NCBI RefSeq assembly: GCF_014204975.1
Contig: NZ_JACHMM010000001.1
Coordinates: forward strand, 1,116,001-1,180,000
Direction of reading: 5' to 3'
Length of the DNA stretch: 64,000 nucleotides
Origin: Jiangella mangrovi
GTDB taxonomy: Bacteria; Actinomycetota; Actinomycetes; Jiangellales; Jiangellaceae
The notes beneath the pieces were generated by a model, which saw only the letters and a list, made by a program, of their open reading frames with translations, was not told the origin of the DNA and searched no databases. Shown here in pieces: positions 43,095 to 52,138 of this stretch; position 1 is the stretch's first letter, and the number at the start of each line of letters is the position of its first letter. A program made the position numbers and the translations under genes.

Positions 43095-44249
43095 CTAGGG
43101 AGTGCTCCACTTCCCGCGGGTCATGACGGCCTCGACGGTCAGATCGGCGCCGAGGACGACGAGGTCGGCGTCCAGTCCCGTGGCGAGTGCGCCCGTGCGC
43201 CCGTCGATGCCCAGCAGCCGGGCCGGGGTGGCCGACGTCGCGCGCACCGCCTCCGGCACGGTGAACCCGGCCTGGTCGACGGCGAACCGGAACGCGCGGT
43301 CCATGGTCAGCGTGCTGCCGGCGATGGAGCCCCCCTCGACCAGCCGGGCGACGCCGTCCTCGACCCGCACCGCGAGCCCGCCGAGCACGTAGTCGCCGTC
43401 GCCGATGTCGGTGGCGTCCATGGCGTCGGTGACCAGTGCGATCCGGGCGTGACCGGCCGCTGACGCCGTCGCCGCGCGGACCATGCGGGCGACCGCGGGG
43501 TGCAGGTGGACGCCGTCGAGGATCAGCTCGACGGTGACCCGTTCGTCCTCGAGCAGCGCGACGATCGGCCCGGGGTCGCGGTGGTGCACCGGCGCCATCG
43601 CGTTGAACAGGTGCGTCGCGACGGTCGCGCCGGCGTCGACGGCCTGACGGGTGACGTCGTACGTGGCGTCGGTGTGCCCGACGGCGGCGACGGCGCCCGC
43701 GGCGACGACCGCGCGGACGGCGTCGAGGCCGTGGTCGAGCTCCGGCGCGAGCGTGACCATGCGGACGGCGCCGCGGCCGGCGGTGAGCAGGCGTTCGACG
43801 GCGGCCGGCTCGGGCGTGCGCAGGGTCGTGGCGTCGTGGGCGCCCTTGCGGACCGGCGAGATCCACGGCCCCTCGAGGTGGACGCCCGCGATCAGGCCGT
43901 CGTCGGTGAGCTCGGCCAGCGCCCGGACGTCGTGCTCCAGCGCGTCGTAGGCGCCGCTGACCAGGCTGGCGACGATGGACGTCGTGCCGTGGCGGCGGTG
44001 GGTGGCGACGAAGGTGCGGATCGCCTCGGGATCGGCGCCGACGACGGTGCCGCCGCCACCGCCGTGGGTGTGCATGTCGACGAAGCCGGGGACCAGCCAG
44101 CGTCCGGCGAGGTCGCGGTCCGTCGGGGTGGTCGGCTCAGGTCCCGTTCCCTGGCCCAGCGCGGCGATGCGGCCGCCGTCGACCCGCAGCCAGCCGTCCT
44201 CCACCACGCCCTCGGGCGTGACCATCCTCGCGCCGGTGATCACCGACAT
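43095..44249 (-). CDS. nagA: N-acetylglucosamine-6-phosphate deacetylase
   Basis: A 384-residue amidohydrolase that removes acetate from GlcNAc-6-phosphate in amino-sugar use and wall recycling. Core motifs: DMHTHGGGG near residue 58, HLEGPWISPVRKGAH near 124, AVGHTDATYD near 190, THLFNAMAPVHHRDPG near 210, the Asp in VTDAMDA near 276 and GSTLTMD near 311. The chitobiose- or PTS-related genes that often accompany nagA are not visible. It is divergent from the CFVCG protein at 44318 across 68 bp. Confidence 0.93.
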   Translation of the reverse strand: MSVITGARMVTPEGVVEDGWLRVDGGRIAALGQGTGPEPTTPTDRDLAGRWLVPGFVDMHTHGGGGGTVVGADPEAIRTFVATHRRHGTTSIVASLVSGAYDALEHDVRALAELTDDGLIAGVHLEGPWISPVRKGAHDATTLRTPEPAAVERLLTAGRGAVRMVTLAPELDHGLDAVRAVVAAGAVAAVGHTDATYDVTRQAVDAGATVATHLFNAMAPVHHRDPGPIVALLEDERVTVELILDGVHLHPAVARMVRAATASAAGHARIALVTDAMDATDIGDGDYVLGGLAVRVEDGVARLVEGGSIAGSTLTMDRAFRFAVDQAGFTVPEAVRATSATPARLLGIDGRTGALATGLDADLVVLGADLTVEAVMTRGKWSTP

Positions 44250-44317
44250 CCGCGTTCCTCCCGGTTCGGTCTCGTGTCGGACCGCACCGTATCGCGCGGC
44301 GGTTAGGCTCAGGCCGC

Positions 44318-45004
44318 ATGACGCTGACGGTGCAGTCGCGGTTCCGCGGTCCCACGACGTCGGGCAACGGCGGGTACGTCGCGGGCCGGCTCGCGGCGCG
44401 GGCGGGCGACGGGCCGGTCACGGTCACCCTGCGCACGCCGCCGCCGCTCGAGACGCCGCTGGCGGTGCGGCCCGCGGCCGAGGGTGGCGGGGTGGAGTTG
44501 CTGGACGGGTCGACGCTGGTGGCGGTGGCCGTCGGTGCCGATTCGGAGGGCGACCTCGCCGCCGTCGAGCCGGTCGCCGCGTCGGAGGTCGCCGCGATCT
44601 CGGCCGGATACCCGGGCTTCACGGCGCACCCGTTCCCCGAGTGCTTCGTCTGCGGCCCGGACCGCTCCCCCGGCGACGGCCTGCGGCTGTTCCCCGGCCG
44701 GGTCGGTGACGGGCGGACGGCGTGCGCGTGGTCGGTGGGGGCCGACGTGGCCGGCTCGGCCGAGTTCGTGTGGGCGGCGCTCGACTGCCCCGGCGGCTGG
44801 TCAGCGCCCATCGAGGGCCGCCCCAGGGTGCTCGGCCGCATCACCGCGCTCGTCTCCGGCGTTCCGTCGGCGGGCGAGACGTGCCTGGTCATGGGCGCTC
44901 TGGTCGGGACCGAGGGCCGCAAGACCTGGACCGACTCCACGGTCTACGGCGCCGACGGCCGGGTGCTCGGCCGAGCCCGGTCGACGTGGATCGCGCTCGC
45001 CTGA
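44318..45004 (+). CDS. Hypothetical protein with CFVCG motif (hot-dog/thioesterase-like)
   Basis: A 228-residue protein. The two halves resemble a double hot-dog arrangement: RFRGPTTSGNGGYVAG at the start and AEFVWAALDCPGGW in the second half, where acyl-CoA thioesterases of this shape have active-site residues. Between them lies PECFVCGPDRSPGDGLRL, a conserved CxxCG motif of a widespread actinobacterial hypothetical family. The function is not known; acyl-CoA binding is an inference. Confidence 0.72.
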   Translation: MTLTVQSRFRGPTTSGNGGYVAGRLAARAGDGPVTVTLRTPPPLETPLAVRPAAEGGGVELLDGSTLVAVAVGADSEGDLAAVEPVAASEVAAISAGYPGFTAHPFPECFVCGPDRSPGDGLRLFPGRVGDGRTACAWSVGADVAGSAEFVWAALDCPGGWSAPIEGRPRVLGRITALVSGVPSAGETCLVMGALVGTEGRKTWTDSTVYGADGRVLGRARSTWIALA

Positions 45005-45028
45005 GTCCTGACCCTCGCCGCCGGTTTT

Positions 45029-45070
45029 GTTCCCGCGTTCACCCCGCGAAAAAGACATTGCCGCGGGAAC
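45029..45070. repeat. Inverted repeat at the candidate RNA promoter
   Basis: GTTCCCGCG at 45029-45037 and CGCGGGAAC at 45062-45070, perfect 9-bp arms with a 24-nt spacer. The right arm overlaps the spacer of the promoter-like sequence for the candidate RNA. It could terminate the upstream gene or serve as an operator. Confidence 0.5.
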
Positions 45071-45087
45071 CGGTCGCCGCCTAACGT
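45058..45087 (+). promoter_or_regulatory. SigA-type promoter for the candidate RNA at 45094
   Basis: -35 TTGCCG at 45058-45063, an 18-bp spacer, and -10 TAACGT at 45082-45087 (TAnnnT type). The predicted transcription start is near 45094, about 26 nt before the 12-codon reading frame. Confidence 0.45.
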
Positions 45088-45093
45088 GGGAGG

Positions 45094-45335
45094 CACACGG
45101 AGAGGAGGTGGTCCAGTAGATGAATAGCTATCGGACTCGTGAGGTGGCTGCTCGCTAGCAGCCCTGCTCGTCGCAGGACTTGGGGGTGACCCCCGCGGTT
45201 CGCCGGCAGGAATGCTGGCACTACCGAGCAGTCACCCGACCCGTGGGCTCCCGGCGCTGGTCCGTCCGGGCCACGGCCGCCGACCGTGTTGGTCAGCGGA
45301 GTGGAAGCAGCCCACGGGTCGTCCTATTTTCTGGG
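45094..45335 (+). ncRNA. Candidate structured RNA carrying a 12-codon reading frame
   Basis: About 240 nt with a plausible promoter at its 5' end and U-rich sequence (TATTTTCT) at its 3' end, with no gene of normal size downstream on this strand. It contains several hairpins: GGCTGCT/AGCAGCC near 45145-45162, GGGGG-TGA-CCCCC at 45182-45194, GCCGGCA/TGCTGGC near 45203-45219, and a long-range pair CGACCCGTGGGCT (45238-45250) with AGCCCACGGGTCG (45309-45321). The segment GGTCAG-N8-AAGCAGCC near its 3' end resembles the Ffh-binding core of SRP RNA, but the GGAA hairpin is missing. I cannot match it to a known RNA family. Confidence 0.4.
45120..45158 (+). CDS. 12-residue peptide reading frame within the candidate RNA
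   Basis: ATG to TAG encoding MNSYRTREVAAR. AGGAGGT lies 10 nt upstream, a good though slightly distant ribosome-binding site. The end of the frame runs into the GGCTGCT/AGCAGCC hairpin, so ribosome position would affect folding. It could be a leader peptide or a short functional peptide; translation is unproven. Confidence 0.4.
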   Translation: MNSYRTREVAAR

Positions 45336-45374
45336 CCCTGTTGGGTGTTGAGGTTGGCCGAGGTTTGAGGTCGG

Positions 45375-45513
45375 CTCCCCCGTCCCCCTGGCGCCCATTC
45401 TCTTAGCCGCAGGCCCGCGCCTCAAGCGGACCAACGGGCGCTTCGCGCCAGAGAAGACCGCTTGACCCGCGGTCCCGCGGCCAAGAACCTGGCAGCTATC
45501 AGGGGGACGGGGA
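45375..45513. repeat. Inverted repeat block 1 (about 55-bp imperfect arms)
   Basis: The left arm at 45375-45429 begins CTCCCCCGTCCCCCTG; the right arm at 45458-45513 ends CAGGGGGACGGGGA. The arms are imperfect inverted copies, both including a CTCAAGCGG/CCGCTTGA stretch. The right arm also matches the left arm of block 2 in inverted orientation. No protein gene is seen. Confidence 0.65.
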
Positions 45514-45610
45514 GACCCTGGGCACGCCTCGCGTCCGTTTCGTCCCGCTTCGCCGGACTGTGGGCAGCGTTGATCATCAAGGATCGCCTACATCACTAGG
45601 CCTACCCGAC

Positions 45611-45638
45611 CATCACGAGGCATGCATGCCTCGTGATG
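45611..45638. repeat. Perfect 28-bp palindrome
   Basis: The sequence from 45611 to 45624 (CATCACGAGGCATG) is followed at once by its exact reverse complement to 45638, with no loop. It is long enough to extrude as a cruciform or to bind a dimeric protein. It lies in the middle of the nested inverted-repeat block. Confidence 0.85.
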
Positions 45639-45712
45639 CACGGGTAAACGTGGTGGGCGGCCCAGAAAACGCCCCCAAATCCCACATCCTGGACCGCCAC
45701 GAGTCGCCGAGG

Positions 45713-45824
45713 GCGACTTCACTACGACCAGCCGACTTCACTTGGCAGAACCGTCCTCCGCGACCCCGCCGGAGCGAAGAAGACGGTCCTCCATAGTGAA
45801 GTCGGCCCACGCACGTGAAGTCGC
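45713..45824. repeat. Nested inverted repeats with GTGAAGTCG arms
   Basis: Outer arms GCGACTTCAC (45713-45722) and GTGAAGTCGC (45815-45824) enclose inner arms CCGACTTCACT (45732-45742) and AGTGAAGTCGG (45795-45805), with further ACCGTCCTC/GACGGTCC complementarity inside. This resembles the ends of a small non-autonomous (MITE-like) element, but no target-site duplication is obvious. Confidence 0.7.
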
Positions 45825-45843
45825 AACCCCGCCCGTCGCCAGA

Positions 45844-45993
45844 CTCCCCCGTCCCCCTGATAGCTGCCCGTTCTTAGGCCGCGGGGACCCGGGTCAAGTC
45901 GAAGCCCCCCAACCACAGCGGCAAAGCAACCACAGAGGGCGCCGACTTGAGGCGGGTCCCCGCGGCCAAGAGAATGGGCAGCAGGGGGACGGG
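45844..45993. repeat. Inverted repeat block 2 (about 50-58-bp imperfect arms)
   Basis: The left arm at 45844-45901 begins CTCCCCCGTCCCCCTGATAG; the right arm at 45943-45993 ends GCAGCAGGGGGACGGG. The left arm is an inverted copy of the right arm of block 1, and the right arm an inverted copy of the left arm of block 1. The whole 45375-45993 region is therefore symmetric. The rest of the 45336-46027 gap holds no coding sequence I can support. Confidence 0.65.
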
Positions 45994-46027
45994 AAACCCC
46001 ACCCAACCACACGAGACCCGCAGAACC

Positions 46028-46672
46028 TCAGGGAGCGAGCCGCTCCACGATCCAGCCCGCGCCGTCGGCCGTGGGGCGGTACCGCAGCCTGTCGTGCAGC
46101 CTCGCCACCCCGCCCTGCCAGAACTCCACCGACGCGGGCACCACCCGGAAGCCGCTCCAGAAGTCGGGCAGCGGGACCTCGTCGGGGTACTGCTCCGCCA
46201 CGGCAACGGCCGCCGCCTCCAACTCCTCGCGCGTCGCGATGACGCTGGACTGCCGGCTGGCCCAGGCGCCGATCTGCGACTCCCGCGGCCGGGTGCGCCA
46301 GTAGGCCAGCGTGGCCGCACGTGACACCGTCGACGCCGAGCCGCAGACCAGGACCTGGCGTTCCATGGCGATCCAGGGGAAGCACAGCGAGACCCGCGGG
46401 TTGCCGGCGATCTCGGCCGCCTTGCGCGAGCCGGTGTTGGTGAAGAAGACGAAGCCGCCGTCGTCGATGCCCTTGAGCAGGACGGACCGGCTGCTCGGCT
46501 GCCCGTCGGGCCCCACGGTGCCCAGCACCATGGCGTTCGGCTCGGCGATGCCCACGGTGACGGCGTCGTGCAGCCAGGCCCGGAACTCGTCGAACGGATC
46601 GGGGGCGAGGTCGCGTTCGAGCAGCCGTCCGGCGGTGTAGCGCCGGCGCATCCGGGGCAGTCCTTCCTCCAC
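46028..46672 (-). CDS. pdxH: Pyridoxamine 5'-phosphate oxidase
   Basis: A 214-residue FMN enzyme that makes pyridoxal 5'-phosphate from PNP or PMP. Signatures: RSVLLKGIDDGGFVFFTN near residues 60-77, SRKAAEIAGNPRVSLCFPW near 80-98, QIGAWASRQSSVI near 131-143, and the C-terminal PASVEFWQGGVARLHDR. GTG 46672 has GGAGG 5 nt upstream; GTG 46681 and an internal ATG are alternatives. PLP is the cofactor of the SerC enzyme encoded 1.5 kb away. It is divergent from citrate synthase. Confidence 0.92.
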   Translation of the reverse strand: MEEGLPRMRRRYTAGRLLERDLAPDPFDEFRAWLHDAVTVGIAEPNAMVLGTVGPDGQPSSRSVLLKGIDDGGFVFFTNTGSRKAAEIAGNPRVSLCFPWIAMERQVLVCGSASTVSRAATLAYWRTRPRESQIGAWASRQSSVIATREELEAAAVAVAEQYPDEVPLPDFWSGFRVVPASVEFWQGGVARLHDRLRYRPTADGAGWIVERLAP

Positions 46673-46862
46673 GGCCTCCACTCTGTCACCCCGAGCAGAC
46701 AGAACGCCCTCCGGTGGCCCGCTGACCGGGACAATCACAGGGACGTGGCCAAGGCCACTGTGGGAAACCGCACATTCACATTGTCGCAACTTGTGGAGTG
46801 CCACCAGTTGCGGGGCATGATGGGGGTGGGGGCCCGCGAGCGCACCACGAATGGAGATGTCA

Positions 46863-47969
46863 ATGACCGAGGTCAAGCATGGCCTTGAGGGTGTCGTAGC
46901 GTTCGAAACGCAGATCGCCGAGCCCGACAAGGAAGGTGGTGCGCTCCGCTACCGCGGAGTCGACATCGACGACCTCGTCGGCCGGGTGCCGTTCGGCAAC
47001 GTCTGGGGGCTGCTGGTCGACGGCGGCTTCGACCCCGGCCTGCCGCCCGCCGAGCACCTGGACCTGCCCATTCGCACCGGTGACGTCCGGGTCGACGTGC
47101 AGAGCTCGCTCGCCACGCTGGCACCGCTGTGGGGCTTCAAGGCGCTGCTCGACACCAGCGACGACGACGCCCGCGACCAGCTGGCCCGGTCGGCGTCGAC
47201 GGCGCTGAGCTTCGTCGCCCAGTCGGCCCGGCACGTGGCCGGCGAGGCTCCCGTGCCCGACGAGGTCGTCGCCCGGGCCGGCAGCATCGTCGAGCAGTTC
47301 ATGGTGCGCTGGCGCGGCGAGCCGGACCCCCGTCACACCGCCGCCGTCGACGCCTACCTCACGTCGGCCGCCGAGCACGGCATGAACGCGTCGACGTTCA
47401 CCGCGCGGGTGGTCGCCTCCACGGGTGCCGACGTCGCCGCGTCACTGTCGGCCGCCGTCGGCGCCATGAGCGGCCCGCTGCACGGCGGCGCGCCCTCGCG
47501 GGTGCTTGCCATGATCGAAGAGATCGAGCGCACCGGCGACCCCGTCGGCTACGTCAAGGGCATCCTCGACCGCGGCGAGCGGCTCATGGGCTTCGGCCAC
47601 CGGGTCTACCGCGCCGAGGACCCCCGCGCCCGCACGCTGCGCCGGGTCGCTCGCGAGCTGGGCGCGCCGCGCTACGAGGTCGCCGAGGCGTTCGAGAAGG
47701 CCGCGCTGTCCGAGCTGCACGAGCGCAAGCCCGACCGCGTGCTCGCCACCAACGTGGAGTTCTGGGCCGCCATCGTGCTCGACTTCGCCGAGGTCCCGGC
47801 CTCGATGTTCACGTCGATGTTCACCTCCGCCCGCACCGCCGGCTGGTGCGCGCACATCCTCGAGCAGAAGAAGACCGGCCGCCTGGTCCGCCCGTCGGCC
47901 ATGTACACCGGCCCGGGCGAGCGCACGCCCGACTCCGTTCCCGGCTGGGACCCCACCTGGGCCGCCTGA
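46863..47969 (+). CDS. citA: Citrate synthase 2
   Basis: A 368-residue citrate synthase-type enzyme of the CitA group. Catalytic segments: EHGMNASTFTARVV (His near 176), GPLHGGAPSRVL (substrate-binding His near 207) and MGFGHRVYR (His near 247). The C-terminus has the conserved SARTAGWCAHILEQ. The ATG at 46863 is preferred because GGAG lies 7 nt upstream; ATG 46851 is in frame but would place that GGAG inside the gene. It feeds the TCA or methylcitrate cycle. Confidence 0.92.
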   Translation: MTEVKHGLEGVVAFETQIAEPDKEGGALRYRGVDIDDLVGRVPFGNVWGLLVDGGFDPGLPPAEHLDLPIRTGDVRVDVQSSLATLAPLWGFKALLDTSDDDARDQLARSASTALSFVAQSARHVAGEAPVPDEVVARAGSIVEQFMVRWRGEPDPRHTAAVDAYLTSAAEHGMNASTFTARVVASTGADVAASLSAAVGAMSGPLHGGAPSRVLAMIEEIERTGDPVGYVKGILDRGERLMGFGHRVYRAEDPRARTLRRVARELGAPRYEVAEAFEKAALSELHERKPDRVLATNVEFWAAIVLDFAEVPASMFTSMFTSARTAGWCAHILEQKKTGRLVRPSAMYTGPGERTPDSVPGWDPTWAA

Positions 47970-48085
47970 CCAGCACCAACGTAGTCCGCCTCGCGCCGGT
48001 CCGTGTCAGTCGACGGACCGGCGCACGCATGTCCGGTGACATGCGGCACAATGGCCTACCTGACAGTGTCGTCACACTTCCGTAA

Positions 48086-49243
<1,158 letters not shown>

Positions 49244-49263
49244 CCCGAGAACTGTTCGGCAAT

Positions 49264-49308
49264 AACAACGCCCGGCCGCGATTCGTGTCAGCGGCCGGGC
49301 GCGTTGTT
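49264..49308 (+). terminator. Terminator after serC
   Basis: AACAACG-CCCGGCCGC at 49264-49279 pairs with GCGGCCGGGCGCGTTGTT at 49291-49308 (a 2-nt bulge), with an 11-nt loop. It begins 20 bp after the serC stop. Confidence 0.8.
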
Positions 49309-49623
49309 GGTTCCACTTTCTGCAGGAACCGCATTCCCCCGTCGTGTTCCTGGGACAACCATAGGGCTCGGCGATCATCCTGGGGATCATCCGTTCGGAC
49401 GTCTACTGCTCATCCGCGCGGTCAGCATTTCACTGCAGTAGTGCGCCGGTTTGCCCAGGCCGGAGCCATGATCATCGGCCGATGAGACCGTTTCCACGAC
49501 TGTTGATCAACTAGTCACGATTCTGGTCACGACGGCGACGATTCCGGGTGCCGACGGCGGCGGCCGGCGGTCCCCGGGTGGCGCGTAGGCTGAGCGCGAC
49601 GATCGGCGAAGGAGGCGACCACG
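49309..49623. other. Intergenic region, no gene seen
   Basis: About 315 bp between the serC terminator and the small peptide gene. It contains AT-richer patches and a TTGATCAA palindrome near 49503, and probably the promoter of the downstream small gene (TAGGCT near 49586). I see no coding sequence or stable RNA. Confidence 0.4.
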
Positions 49624-49707
49624 GTGCGGCCGAAGACCACCCGGCAATTGGTGACCGCCGCCCTGGTCGTGATGCTGATCATCGTGGCCATCGCGGCGGC
49701 GCTCTGA
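49624..49707 (+). CDS. 27-residue single-pass membrane peptide
   Basis: A 27-codon gene (GTG to TGA) starting VRPKTTRQLVTAA as written with the first residue read as Met, followed by the hydrophobic helix LVVMLIIVAIAAAL. The AAGGAGG Shine-Dalgarno sequence 10 nt upstream is among the strongest in the window. Basic residues precede the helix, so N-in topology is expected. The function is unknown; similar tiny membrane peptides modulate transporters or division complexes. Confidence 0.55.
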   Translation: MRPKTTRQLVTAALVVMLIIVAIAAAL

Positions 49708-49725
49708 CGGCGGTGCGTTCGCGCG

Positions 49726-50274
49726 TCAGCTCGTGCCGGTCAGCGGCAGGGTGGCGAGCGGTTCGTAGCGCGGACCGCGGCCGGGCCCTCCGGGGTGCGA
49801 TCGGAGCAGCGTGACGGCGCCGGCGGTCCACTCCGGCCCCTCGTAGCCGGTCAGCCGCTCGACGTACAGCCGCAGGTCGGCCGCGCCACGGGCTCGGGCG
49901 AGGGTGACGTGCGGGCGGAACCGCTGCGTGTCCTCGTGGCCAACACCCGTGCGCCGTCCGGCCGCCCGGGCCGAGCCCGCCAGCCCACGCAGGGCGACGC
50001 CGTCGCCGTCGACCCCCGCCCACAGGACCGAGGTGCCGAACCGTCCCGCGCCGGCGAGGCGTGCGCGGGTCGCGGGATGCCGGCGGGCGGCCCGCCCCAG
50101 CCGCTCGGTCAGCTCGGGCAGCTTCTCTTCGGCGACCTCGCCGTAGAACGCGAGCGTGAGGTGCCAGCCGGCCGGGTGGGCCCAGCGCAGCACGTCGTCG
50201 CGCACCCCGGCGACGACGGCGTCGAGATGCGCCAGCGCCTCGGGTGCCGGCTCGATGGCCGCGAACAGCCGCAT
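49726..50274 (-). CDS. thpR: RNA 2',3'-cyclic phosphodiesterase
   Basis: A 182-residue 2H phosphoesterase of the ThpR/LigT group. The two catalytic motifs are HLTLAFYGEV near residues 38-47 and HVTLARARG near 121-129. It opens MRLFAAIEP, the usual start of the family, at ATG 50274. It opens 2',3'-cyclic phosphate ends of RNA and can act as a 2'-5' ligase in vitro. It is convergent with the 27-residue peptide gene. Confidence 0.9.
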   Translation of the reverse strand: MRLFAAIEPAPEALAHLDAVVAGVRDDVLRWAHPAGWHLTLAFYGEVAEEKLPELTERLGRAARRHPATRARLAGAGRFGTSVLWAGVDGDGVALRGLAGSARAAGRRTGVGHEDTQRFRPHVTLARARGAADLRLYVERLTGYEGPEWTAGAVTLLRSHPGGPGRGPRYEPLATLPLTGTS

Positions 50275-50313
50275 GCCCGCCCACGATTCCACGCGGGCGG
50301 CGGCTGTGACGAT

Positions 50314-51645
50314 TCAGGCGGCGCTGACGGCGTCGCGGGTGCCGGCGCGGACGGGCCCGGGCACGTCGGCCGGCATGGGGGCCGGGGCGGTGGTGACGAT
50401 GACGAGGCCGGGCCGGGGCCGCAGCCGCGTACGCACGATGACGCCGCTCTTCGGCGCCAGGATCAGCAGCGCGGCCACGGCGAACGCGGCGGTCAGGATG
50501 CCGCCGCCGAGCAGCGACCAGCGGGCGCCGAACGCCTCGGCGACGAAGCCGATGACGGGCGCGCCGAAGGGCGTGCCACCCATGAAGATCATCATGTACA
50601 GCGACATGACCCGGCCGCGGACGTACTGCGGCACCGTCGTCTGCACGTAGGCGTTGGCCGCCGTGAGCACCGTCATGGCGATGATGCCGACCGGCACCAG
50701 CGAGACGGCGAACAGGACGTACGACGGCATCAGGCCGGCCGCCACCTCGAACACGCCGAAGACGACCGCCCCGCCGACGATGAGCCGGCGGCGCGGCACC
50801 CGGCGCCGGGCCGCGACGAGCGCACCGGACAGCGTGCCGATGGCCATGATCGAGCCGAGCAGGCCGTACTCGCCCGGCCCCTTGTCGTAGACGTCGGTGG
50901 CCATGAGCGCCATGGTCATCTGGAAGTTCATGCCGAACGTGCCGAGCCCGAACATGATGGTGAACACCATGAGCAGGTCGGGCCGCGACCGCACGTAGGA
51001 CACACCCTCGCGCAGCTGCGAGAACGCGCCCGCGCGCTCCTCGTCGCGCCTGGGCCGGCTGCCGACGCCGCGGAGGAGCAGCAGCGCGAGGATCGGCGAG
51101 ACGAACGAGGCGCCGTTGAGGATGAACACCCAGCCGGTGCCGATGAGCCCGATGAGGATGCCCGCCACGCCCGGCCCGATGAGGCGAGCCGCGTTGAACG
51201 ACGCGCTGTTGAGGGCGACCGCGTTGGTGAGGTCGTCCTTGGCCACCAGTTCCGACACGAACGCCTGCCGGGCCGGGTTGTCGAGCGCGCTGCCGACACC
51301 GAGCAGGAACGCCAGCACGTAGACGTGCCAGATCTGGGCGACGCCGGTGAGCGTCAGGACGCCGAGCGTGAGCCCGACGAGGCCGAGGAACGCGTTGGTG
51401 AACACCAGCAGCTTGCGCTTGTCGAACCGGTCGGCCAGCAGCCCGCCGAACGGCGCTACCAGCAGGAACGGCAGGAACTGCAGGCCGGTGGTGATGCCCA
51501 CGGCCTGCGCCCCGCCGCCGAGCACGACCAGCACCAGCCAGTCCTGCGCGATGCGCTGCATCCAGGTGCCGACGTTGGACAGGAACATGCCCGACCAGTA
51601 GAGCCGGTAGTTGCGGTGCCGGAGGGAATGGAAGGTAGGGCTCAC
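50314..51645 (-). CDS. MFS transporter (drug efflux-like)
   Basis: A 443-residue permease of the DHA3/enterobactin-exporter (MFS_3) type with about 12 TM segments. It opens FHSLRHRNYRLYWSGMFLSN, the typical start of this group, with PFGGLLADRFDKRKLL as the loop 2-3 motif. The GTG start at 51645 overlaps the stop of the MarR gene (GTGA), so the two are translationally coupled. This supports a MarR-controlled export function. Confidence 0.9.
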   Translation of the reverse strand: MSPTFHSLRHRNYRLYWSGMFLSNVGTWMQRIAQDWLVLVVLGGGAQAVGITTGLQFLPFLLVAPFGGLLADRFDKRKLLVFTNAFLGLVGLTLGVLTLTGVAQIWHVYVLAFLLGVGSALDNPARQAFVSELVAKDDLTNAVALNSASFNAARLIGPGVAGILIGLIGTGWVFILNGASFVSPILALLLLRGVGSRPRRDEERAGAFSQLREGVSYVRSRPDLLMVFTIMFGLGTFGMNFQMTMALMATDVYDKGPGEYGLLGSIMAIGTLSGALVAARRRVPRRRLIVGGAVVFGVFEVAAGLMPSYVLFAVSLVPVGIIAMTVLTAANAYVQTTVPQYVRGRVMSLYMMIFMGGTPFGAPVIGFVAEAFGARWSLLGGGILTAAFAVAALLILAPKSGVIVRTRLRPRPGLVIVTTAPAPMPADVPGPVRAGTRDAVSAA

Positions 51646-52133
51646 AGGCCGGCCAGCTTCTCGAGCACGGGCAGTGCGGCGCGCAGCCGCTCGCGCTCGT
51701 CGGGGGTGAGGTCGCGCAGCCTGTGCGTCAGCCAGGCGTCGCGACGCTTGCGGTCGGCGGTGGTGCGCGCCTTGCCGGCCTCGGTGATGCGGACGTTGGT
51801 GACCCGGCGGTCGACCGGGTCGGGCTCGCGGACGGCGAGACCCAGCTCCTCGAGGCCCGACACGATGCGGGTCATGGACGGCGGGCGGATGCGCTCGCAC
51901 GCGGCCAGCTCGCCGACCGGCAGCGGGCCCTTGCGCTCGAGGATGGCCAGCGCGGACAGCTGGTTCAGCGTCAGGGAGTCGTCCTCGCGCTGGTTGCGGA
52001 CCCGGCGGTTCAGCCGTCCGACGGCGATGCGGAGGGAGCTGGCCAGCCCGGCCTGGGTACGCGGCTGCGCCGAGCCCGAGCGCGCCGGCTGGCCCTGGGG
52101 CGCGGTGTTCTGAGAGGTCTTCGTCGCTGGCAC
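51642..52133 (-). CDS. MarR family transcriptional regulator
   Basis: A 163-residue MarR protein. A disordered N-terminus (30 residues) precedes the winged helix: TLNQLSALAILERKGPLPVGE, IRPPSMTRIVSGLEELGL (recognition helix) and the wing REPDPVDRRVTNVRIT. It is first in an operon with the MFS transporter. Upstream at 52139 is a short TTAGTCTAA palindrome with flanking GTTAG repeats that may be its operator. The inducer is unknown. Confidence 0.9.
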   Translation of the reverse strand: MPATKTSQNTAPQGQPARSGSAQPRTQAGLASSLRIAVGRLNRRVRNQREDDSLTLNQLSALAILERKGPLPVGELAACERIRPPSMTRIVSGLEELGLAVREPDPVDRRVTNVRITEAGKARTTADRKRRDAWLTHRLRDLTPDERERLRAALPVLEKLAGL

Positions 52134-52138
52134 TTTCC

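Noticed and set aside
45094..45335. tmRNA, RNase P RNA or 4.5S SRP RNA
   Set aside because: No tag-peptide with ALAA end and CCA terminus, no GAGGAAAGTCC core, and no CC-GGAA-GG hairpin; only the GGTCAG/AAGCAGCC strands resemble SRP RNA.
45560..45796. A 78-codon open frame within the inverted-repeat block
   Set aside because: It runs through palindromes, has no ribosome-binding site and no protein-like composition.
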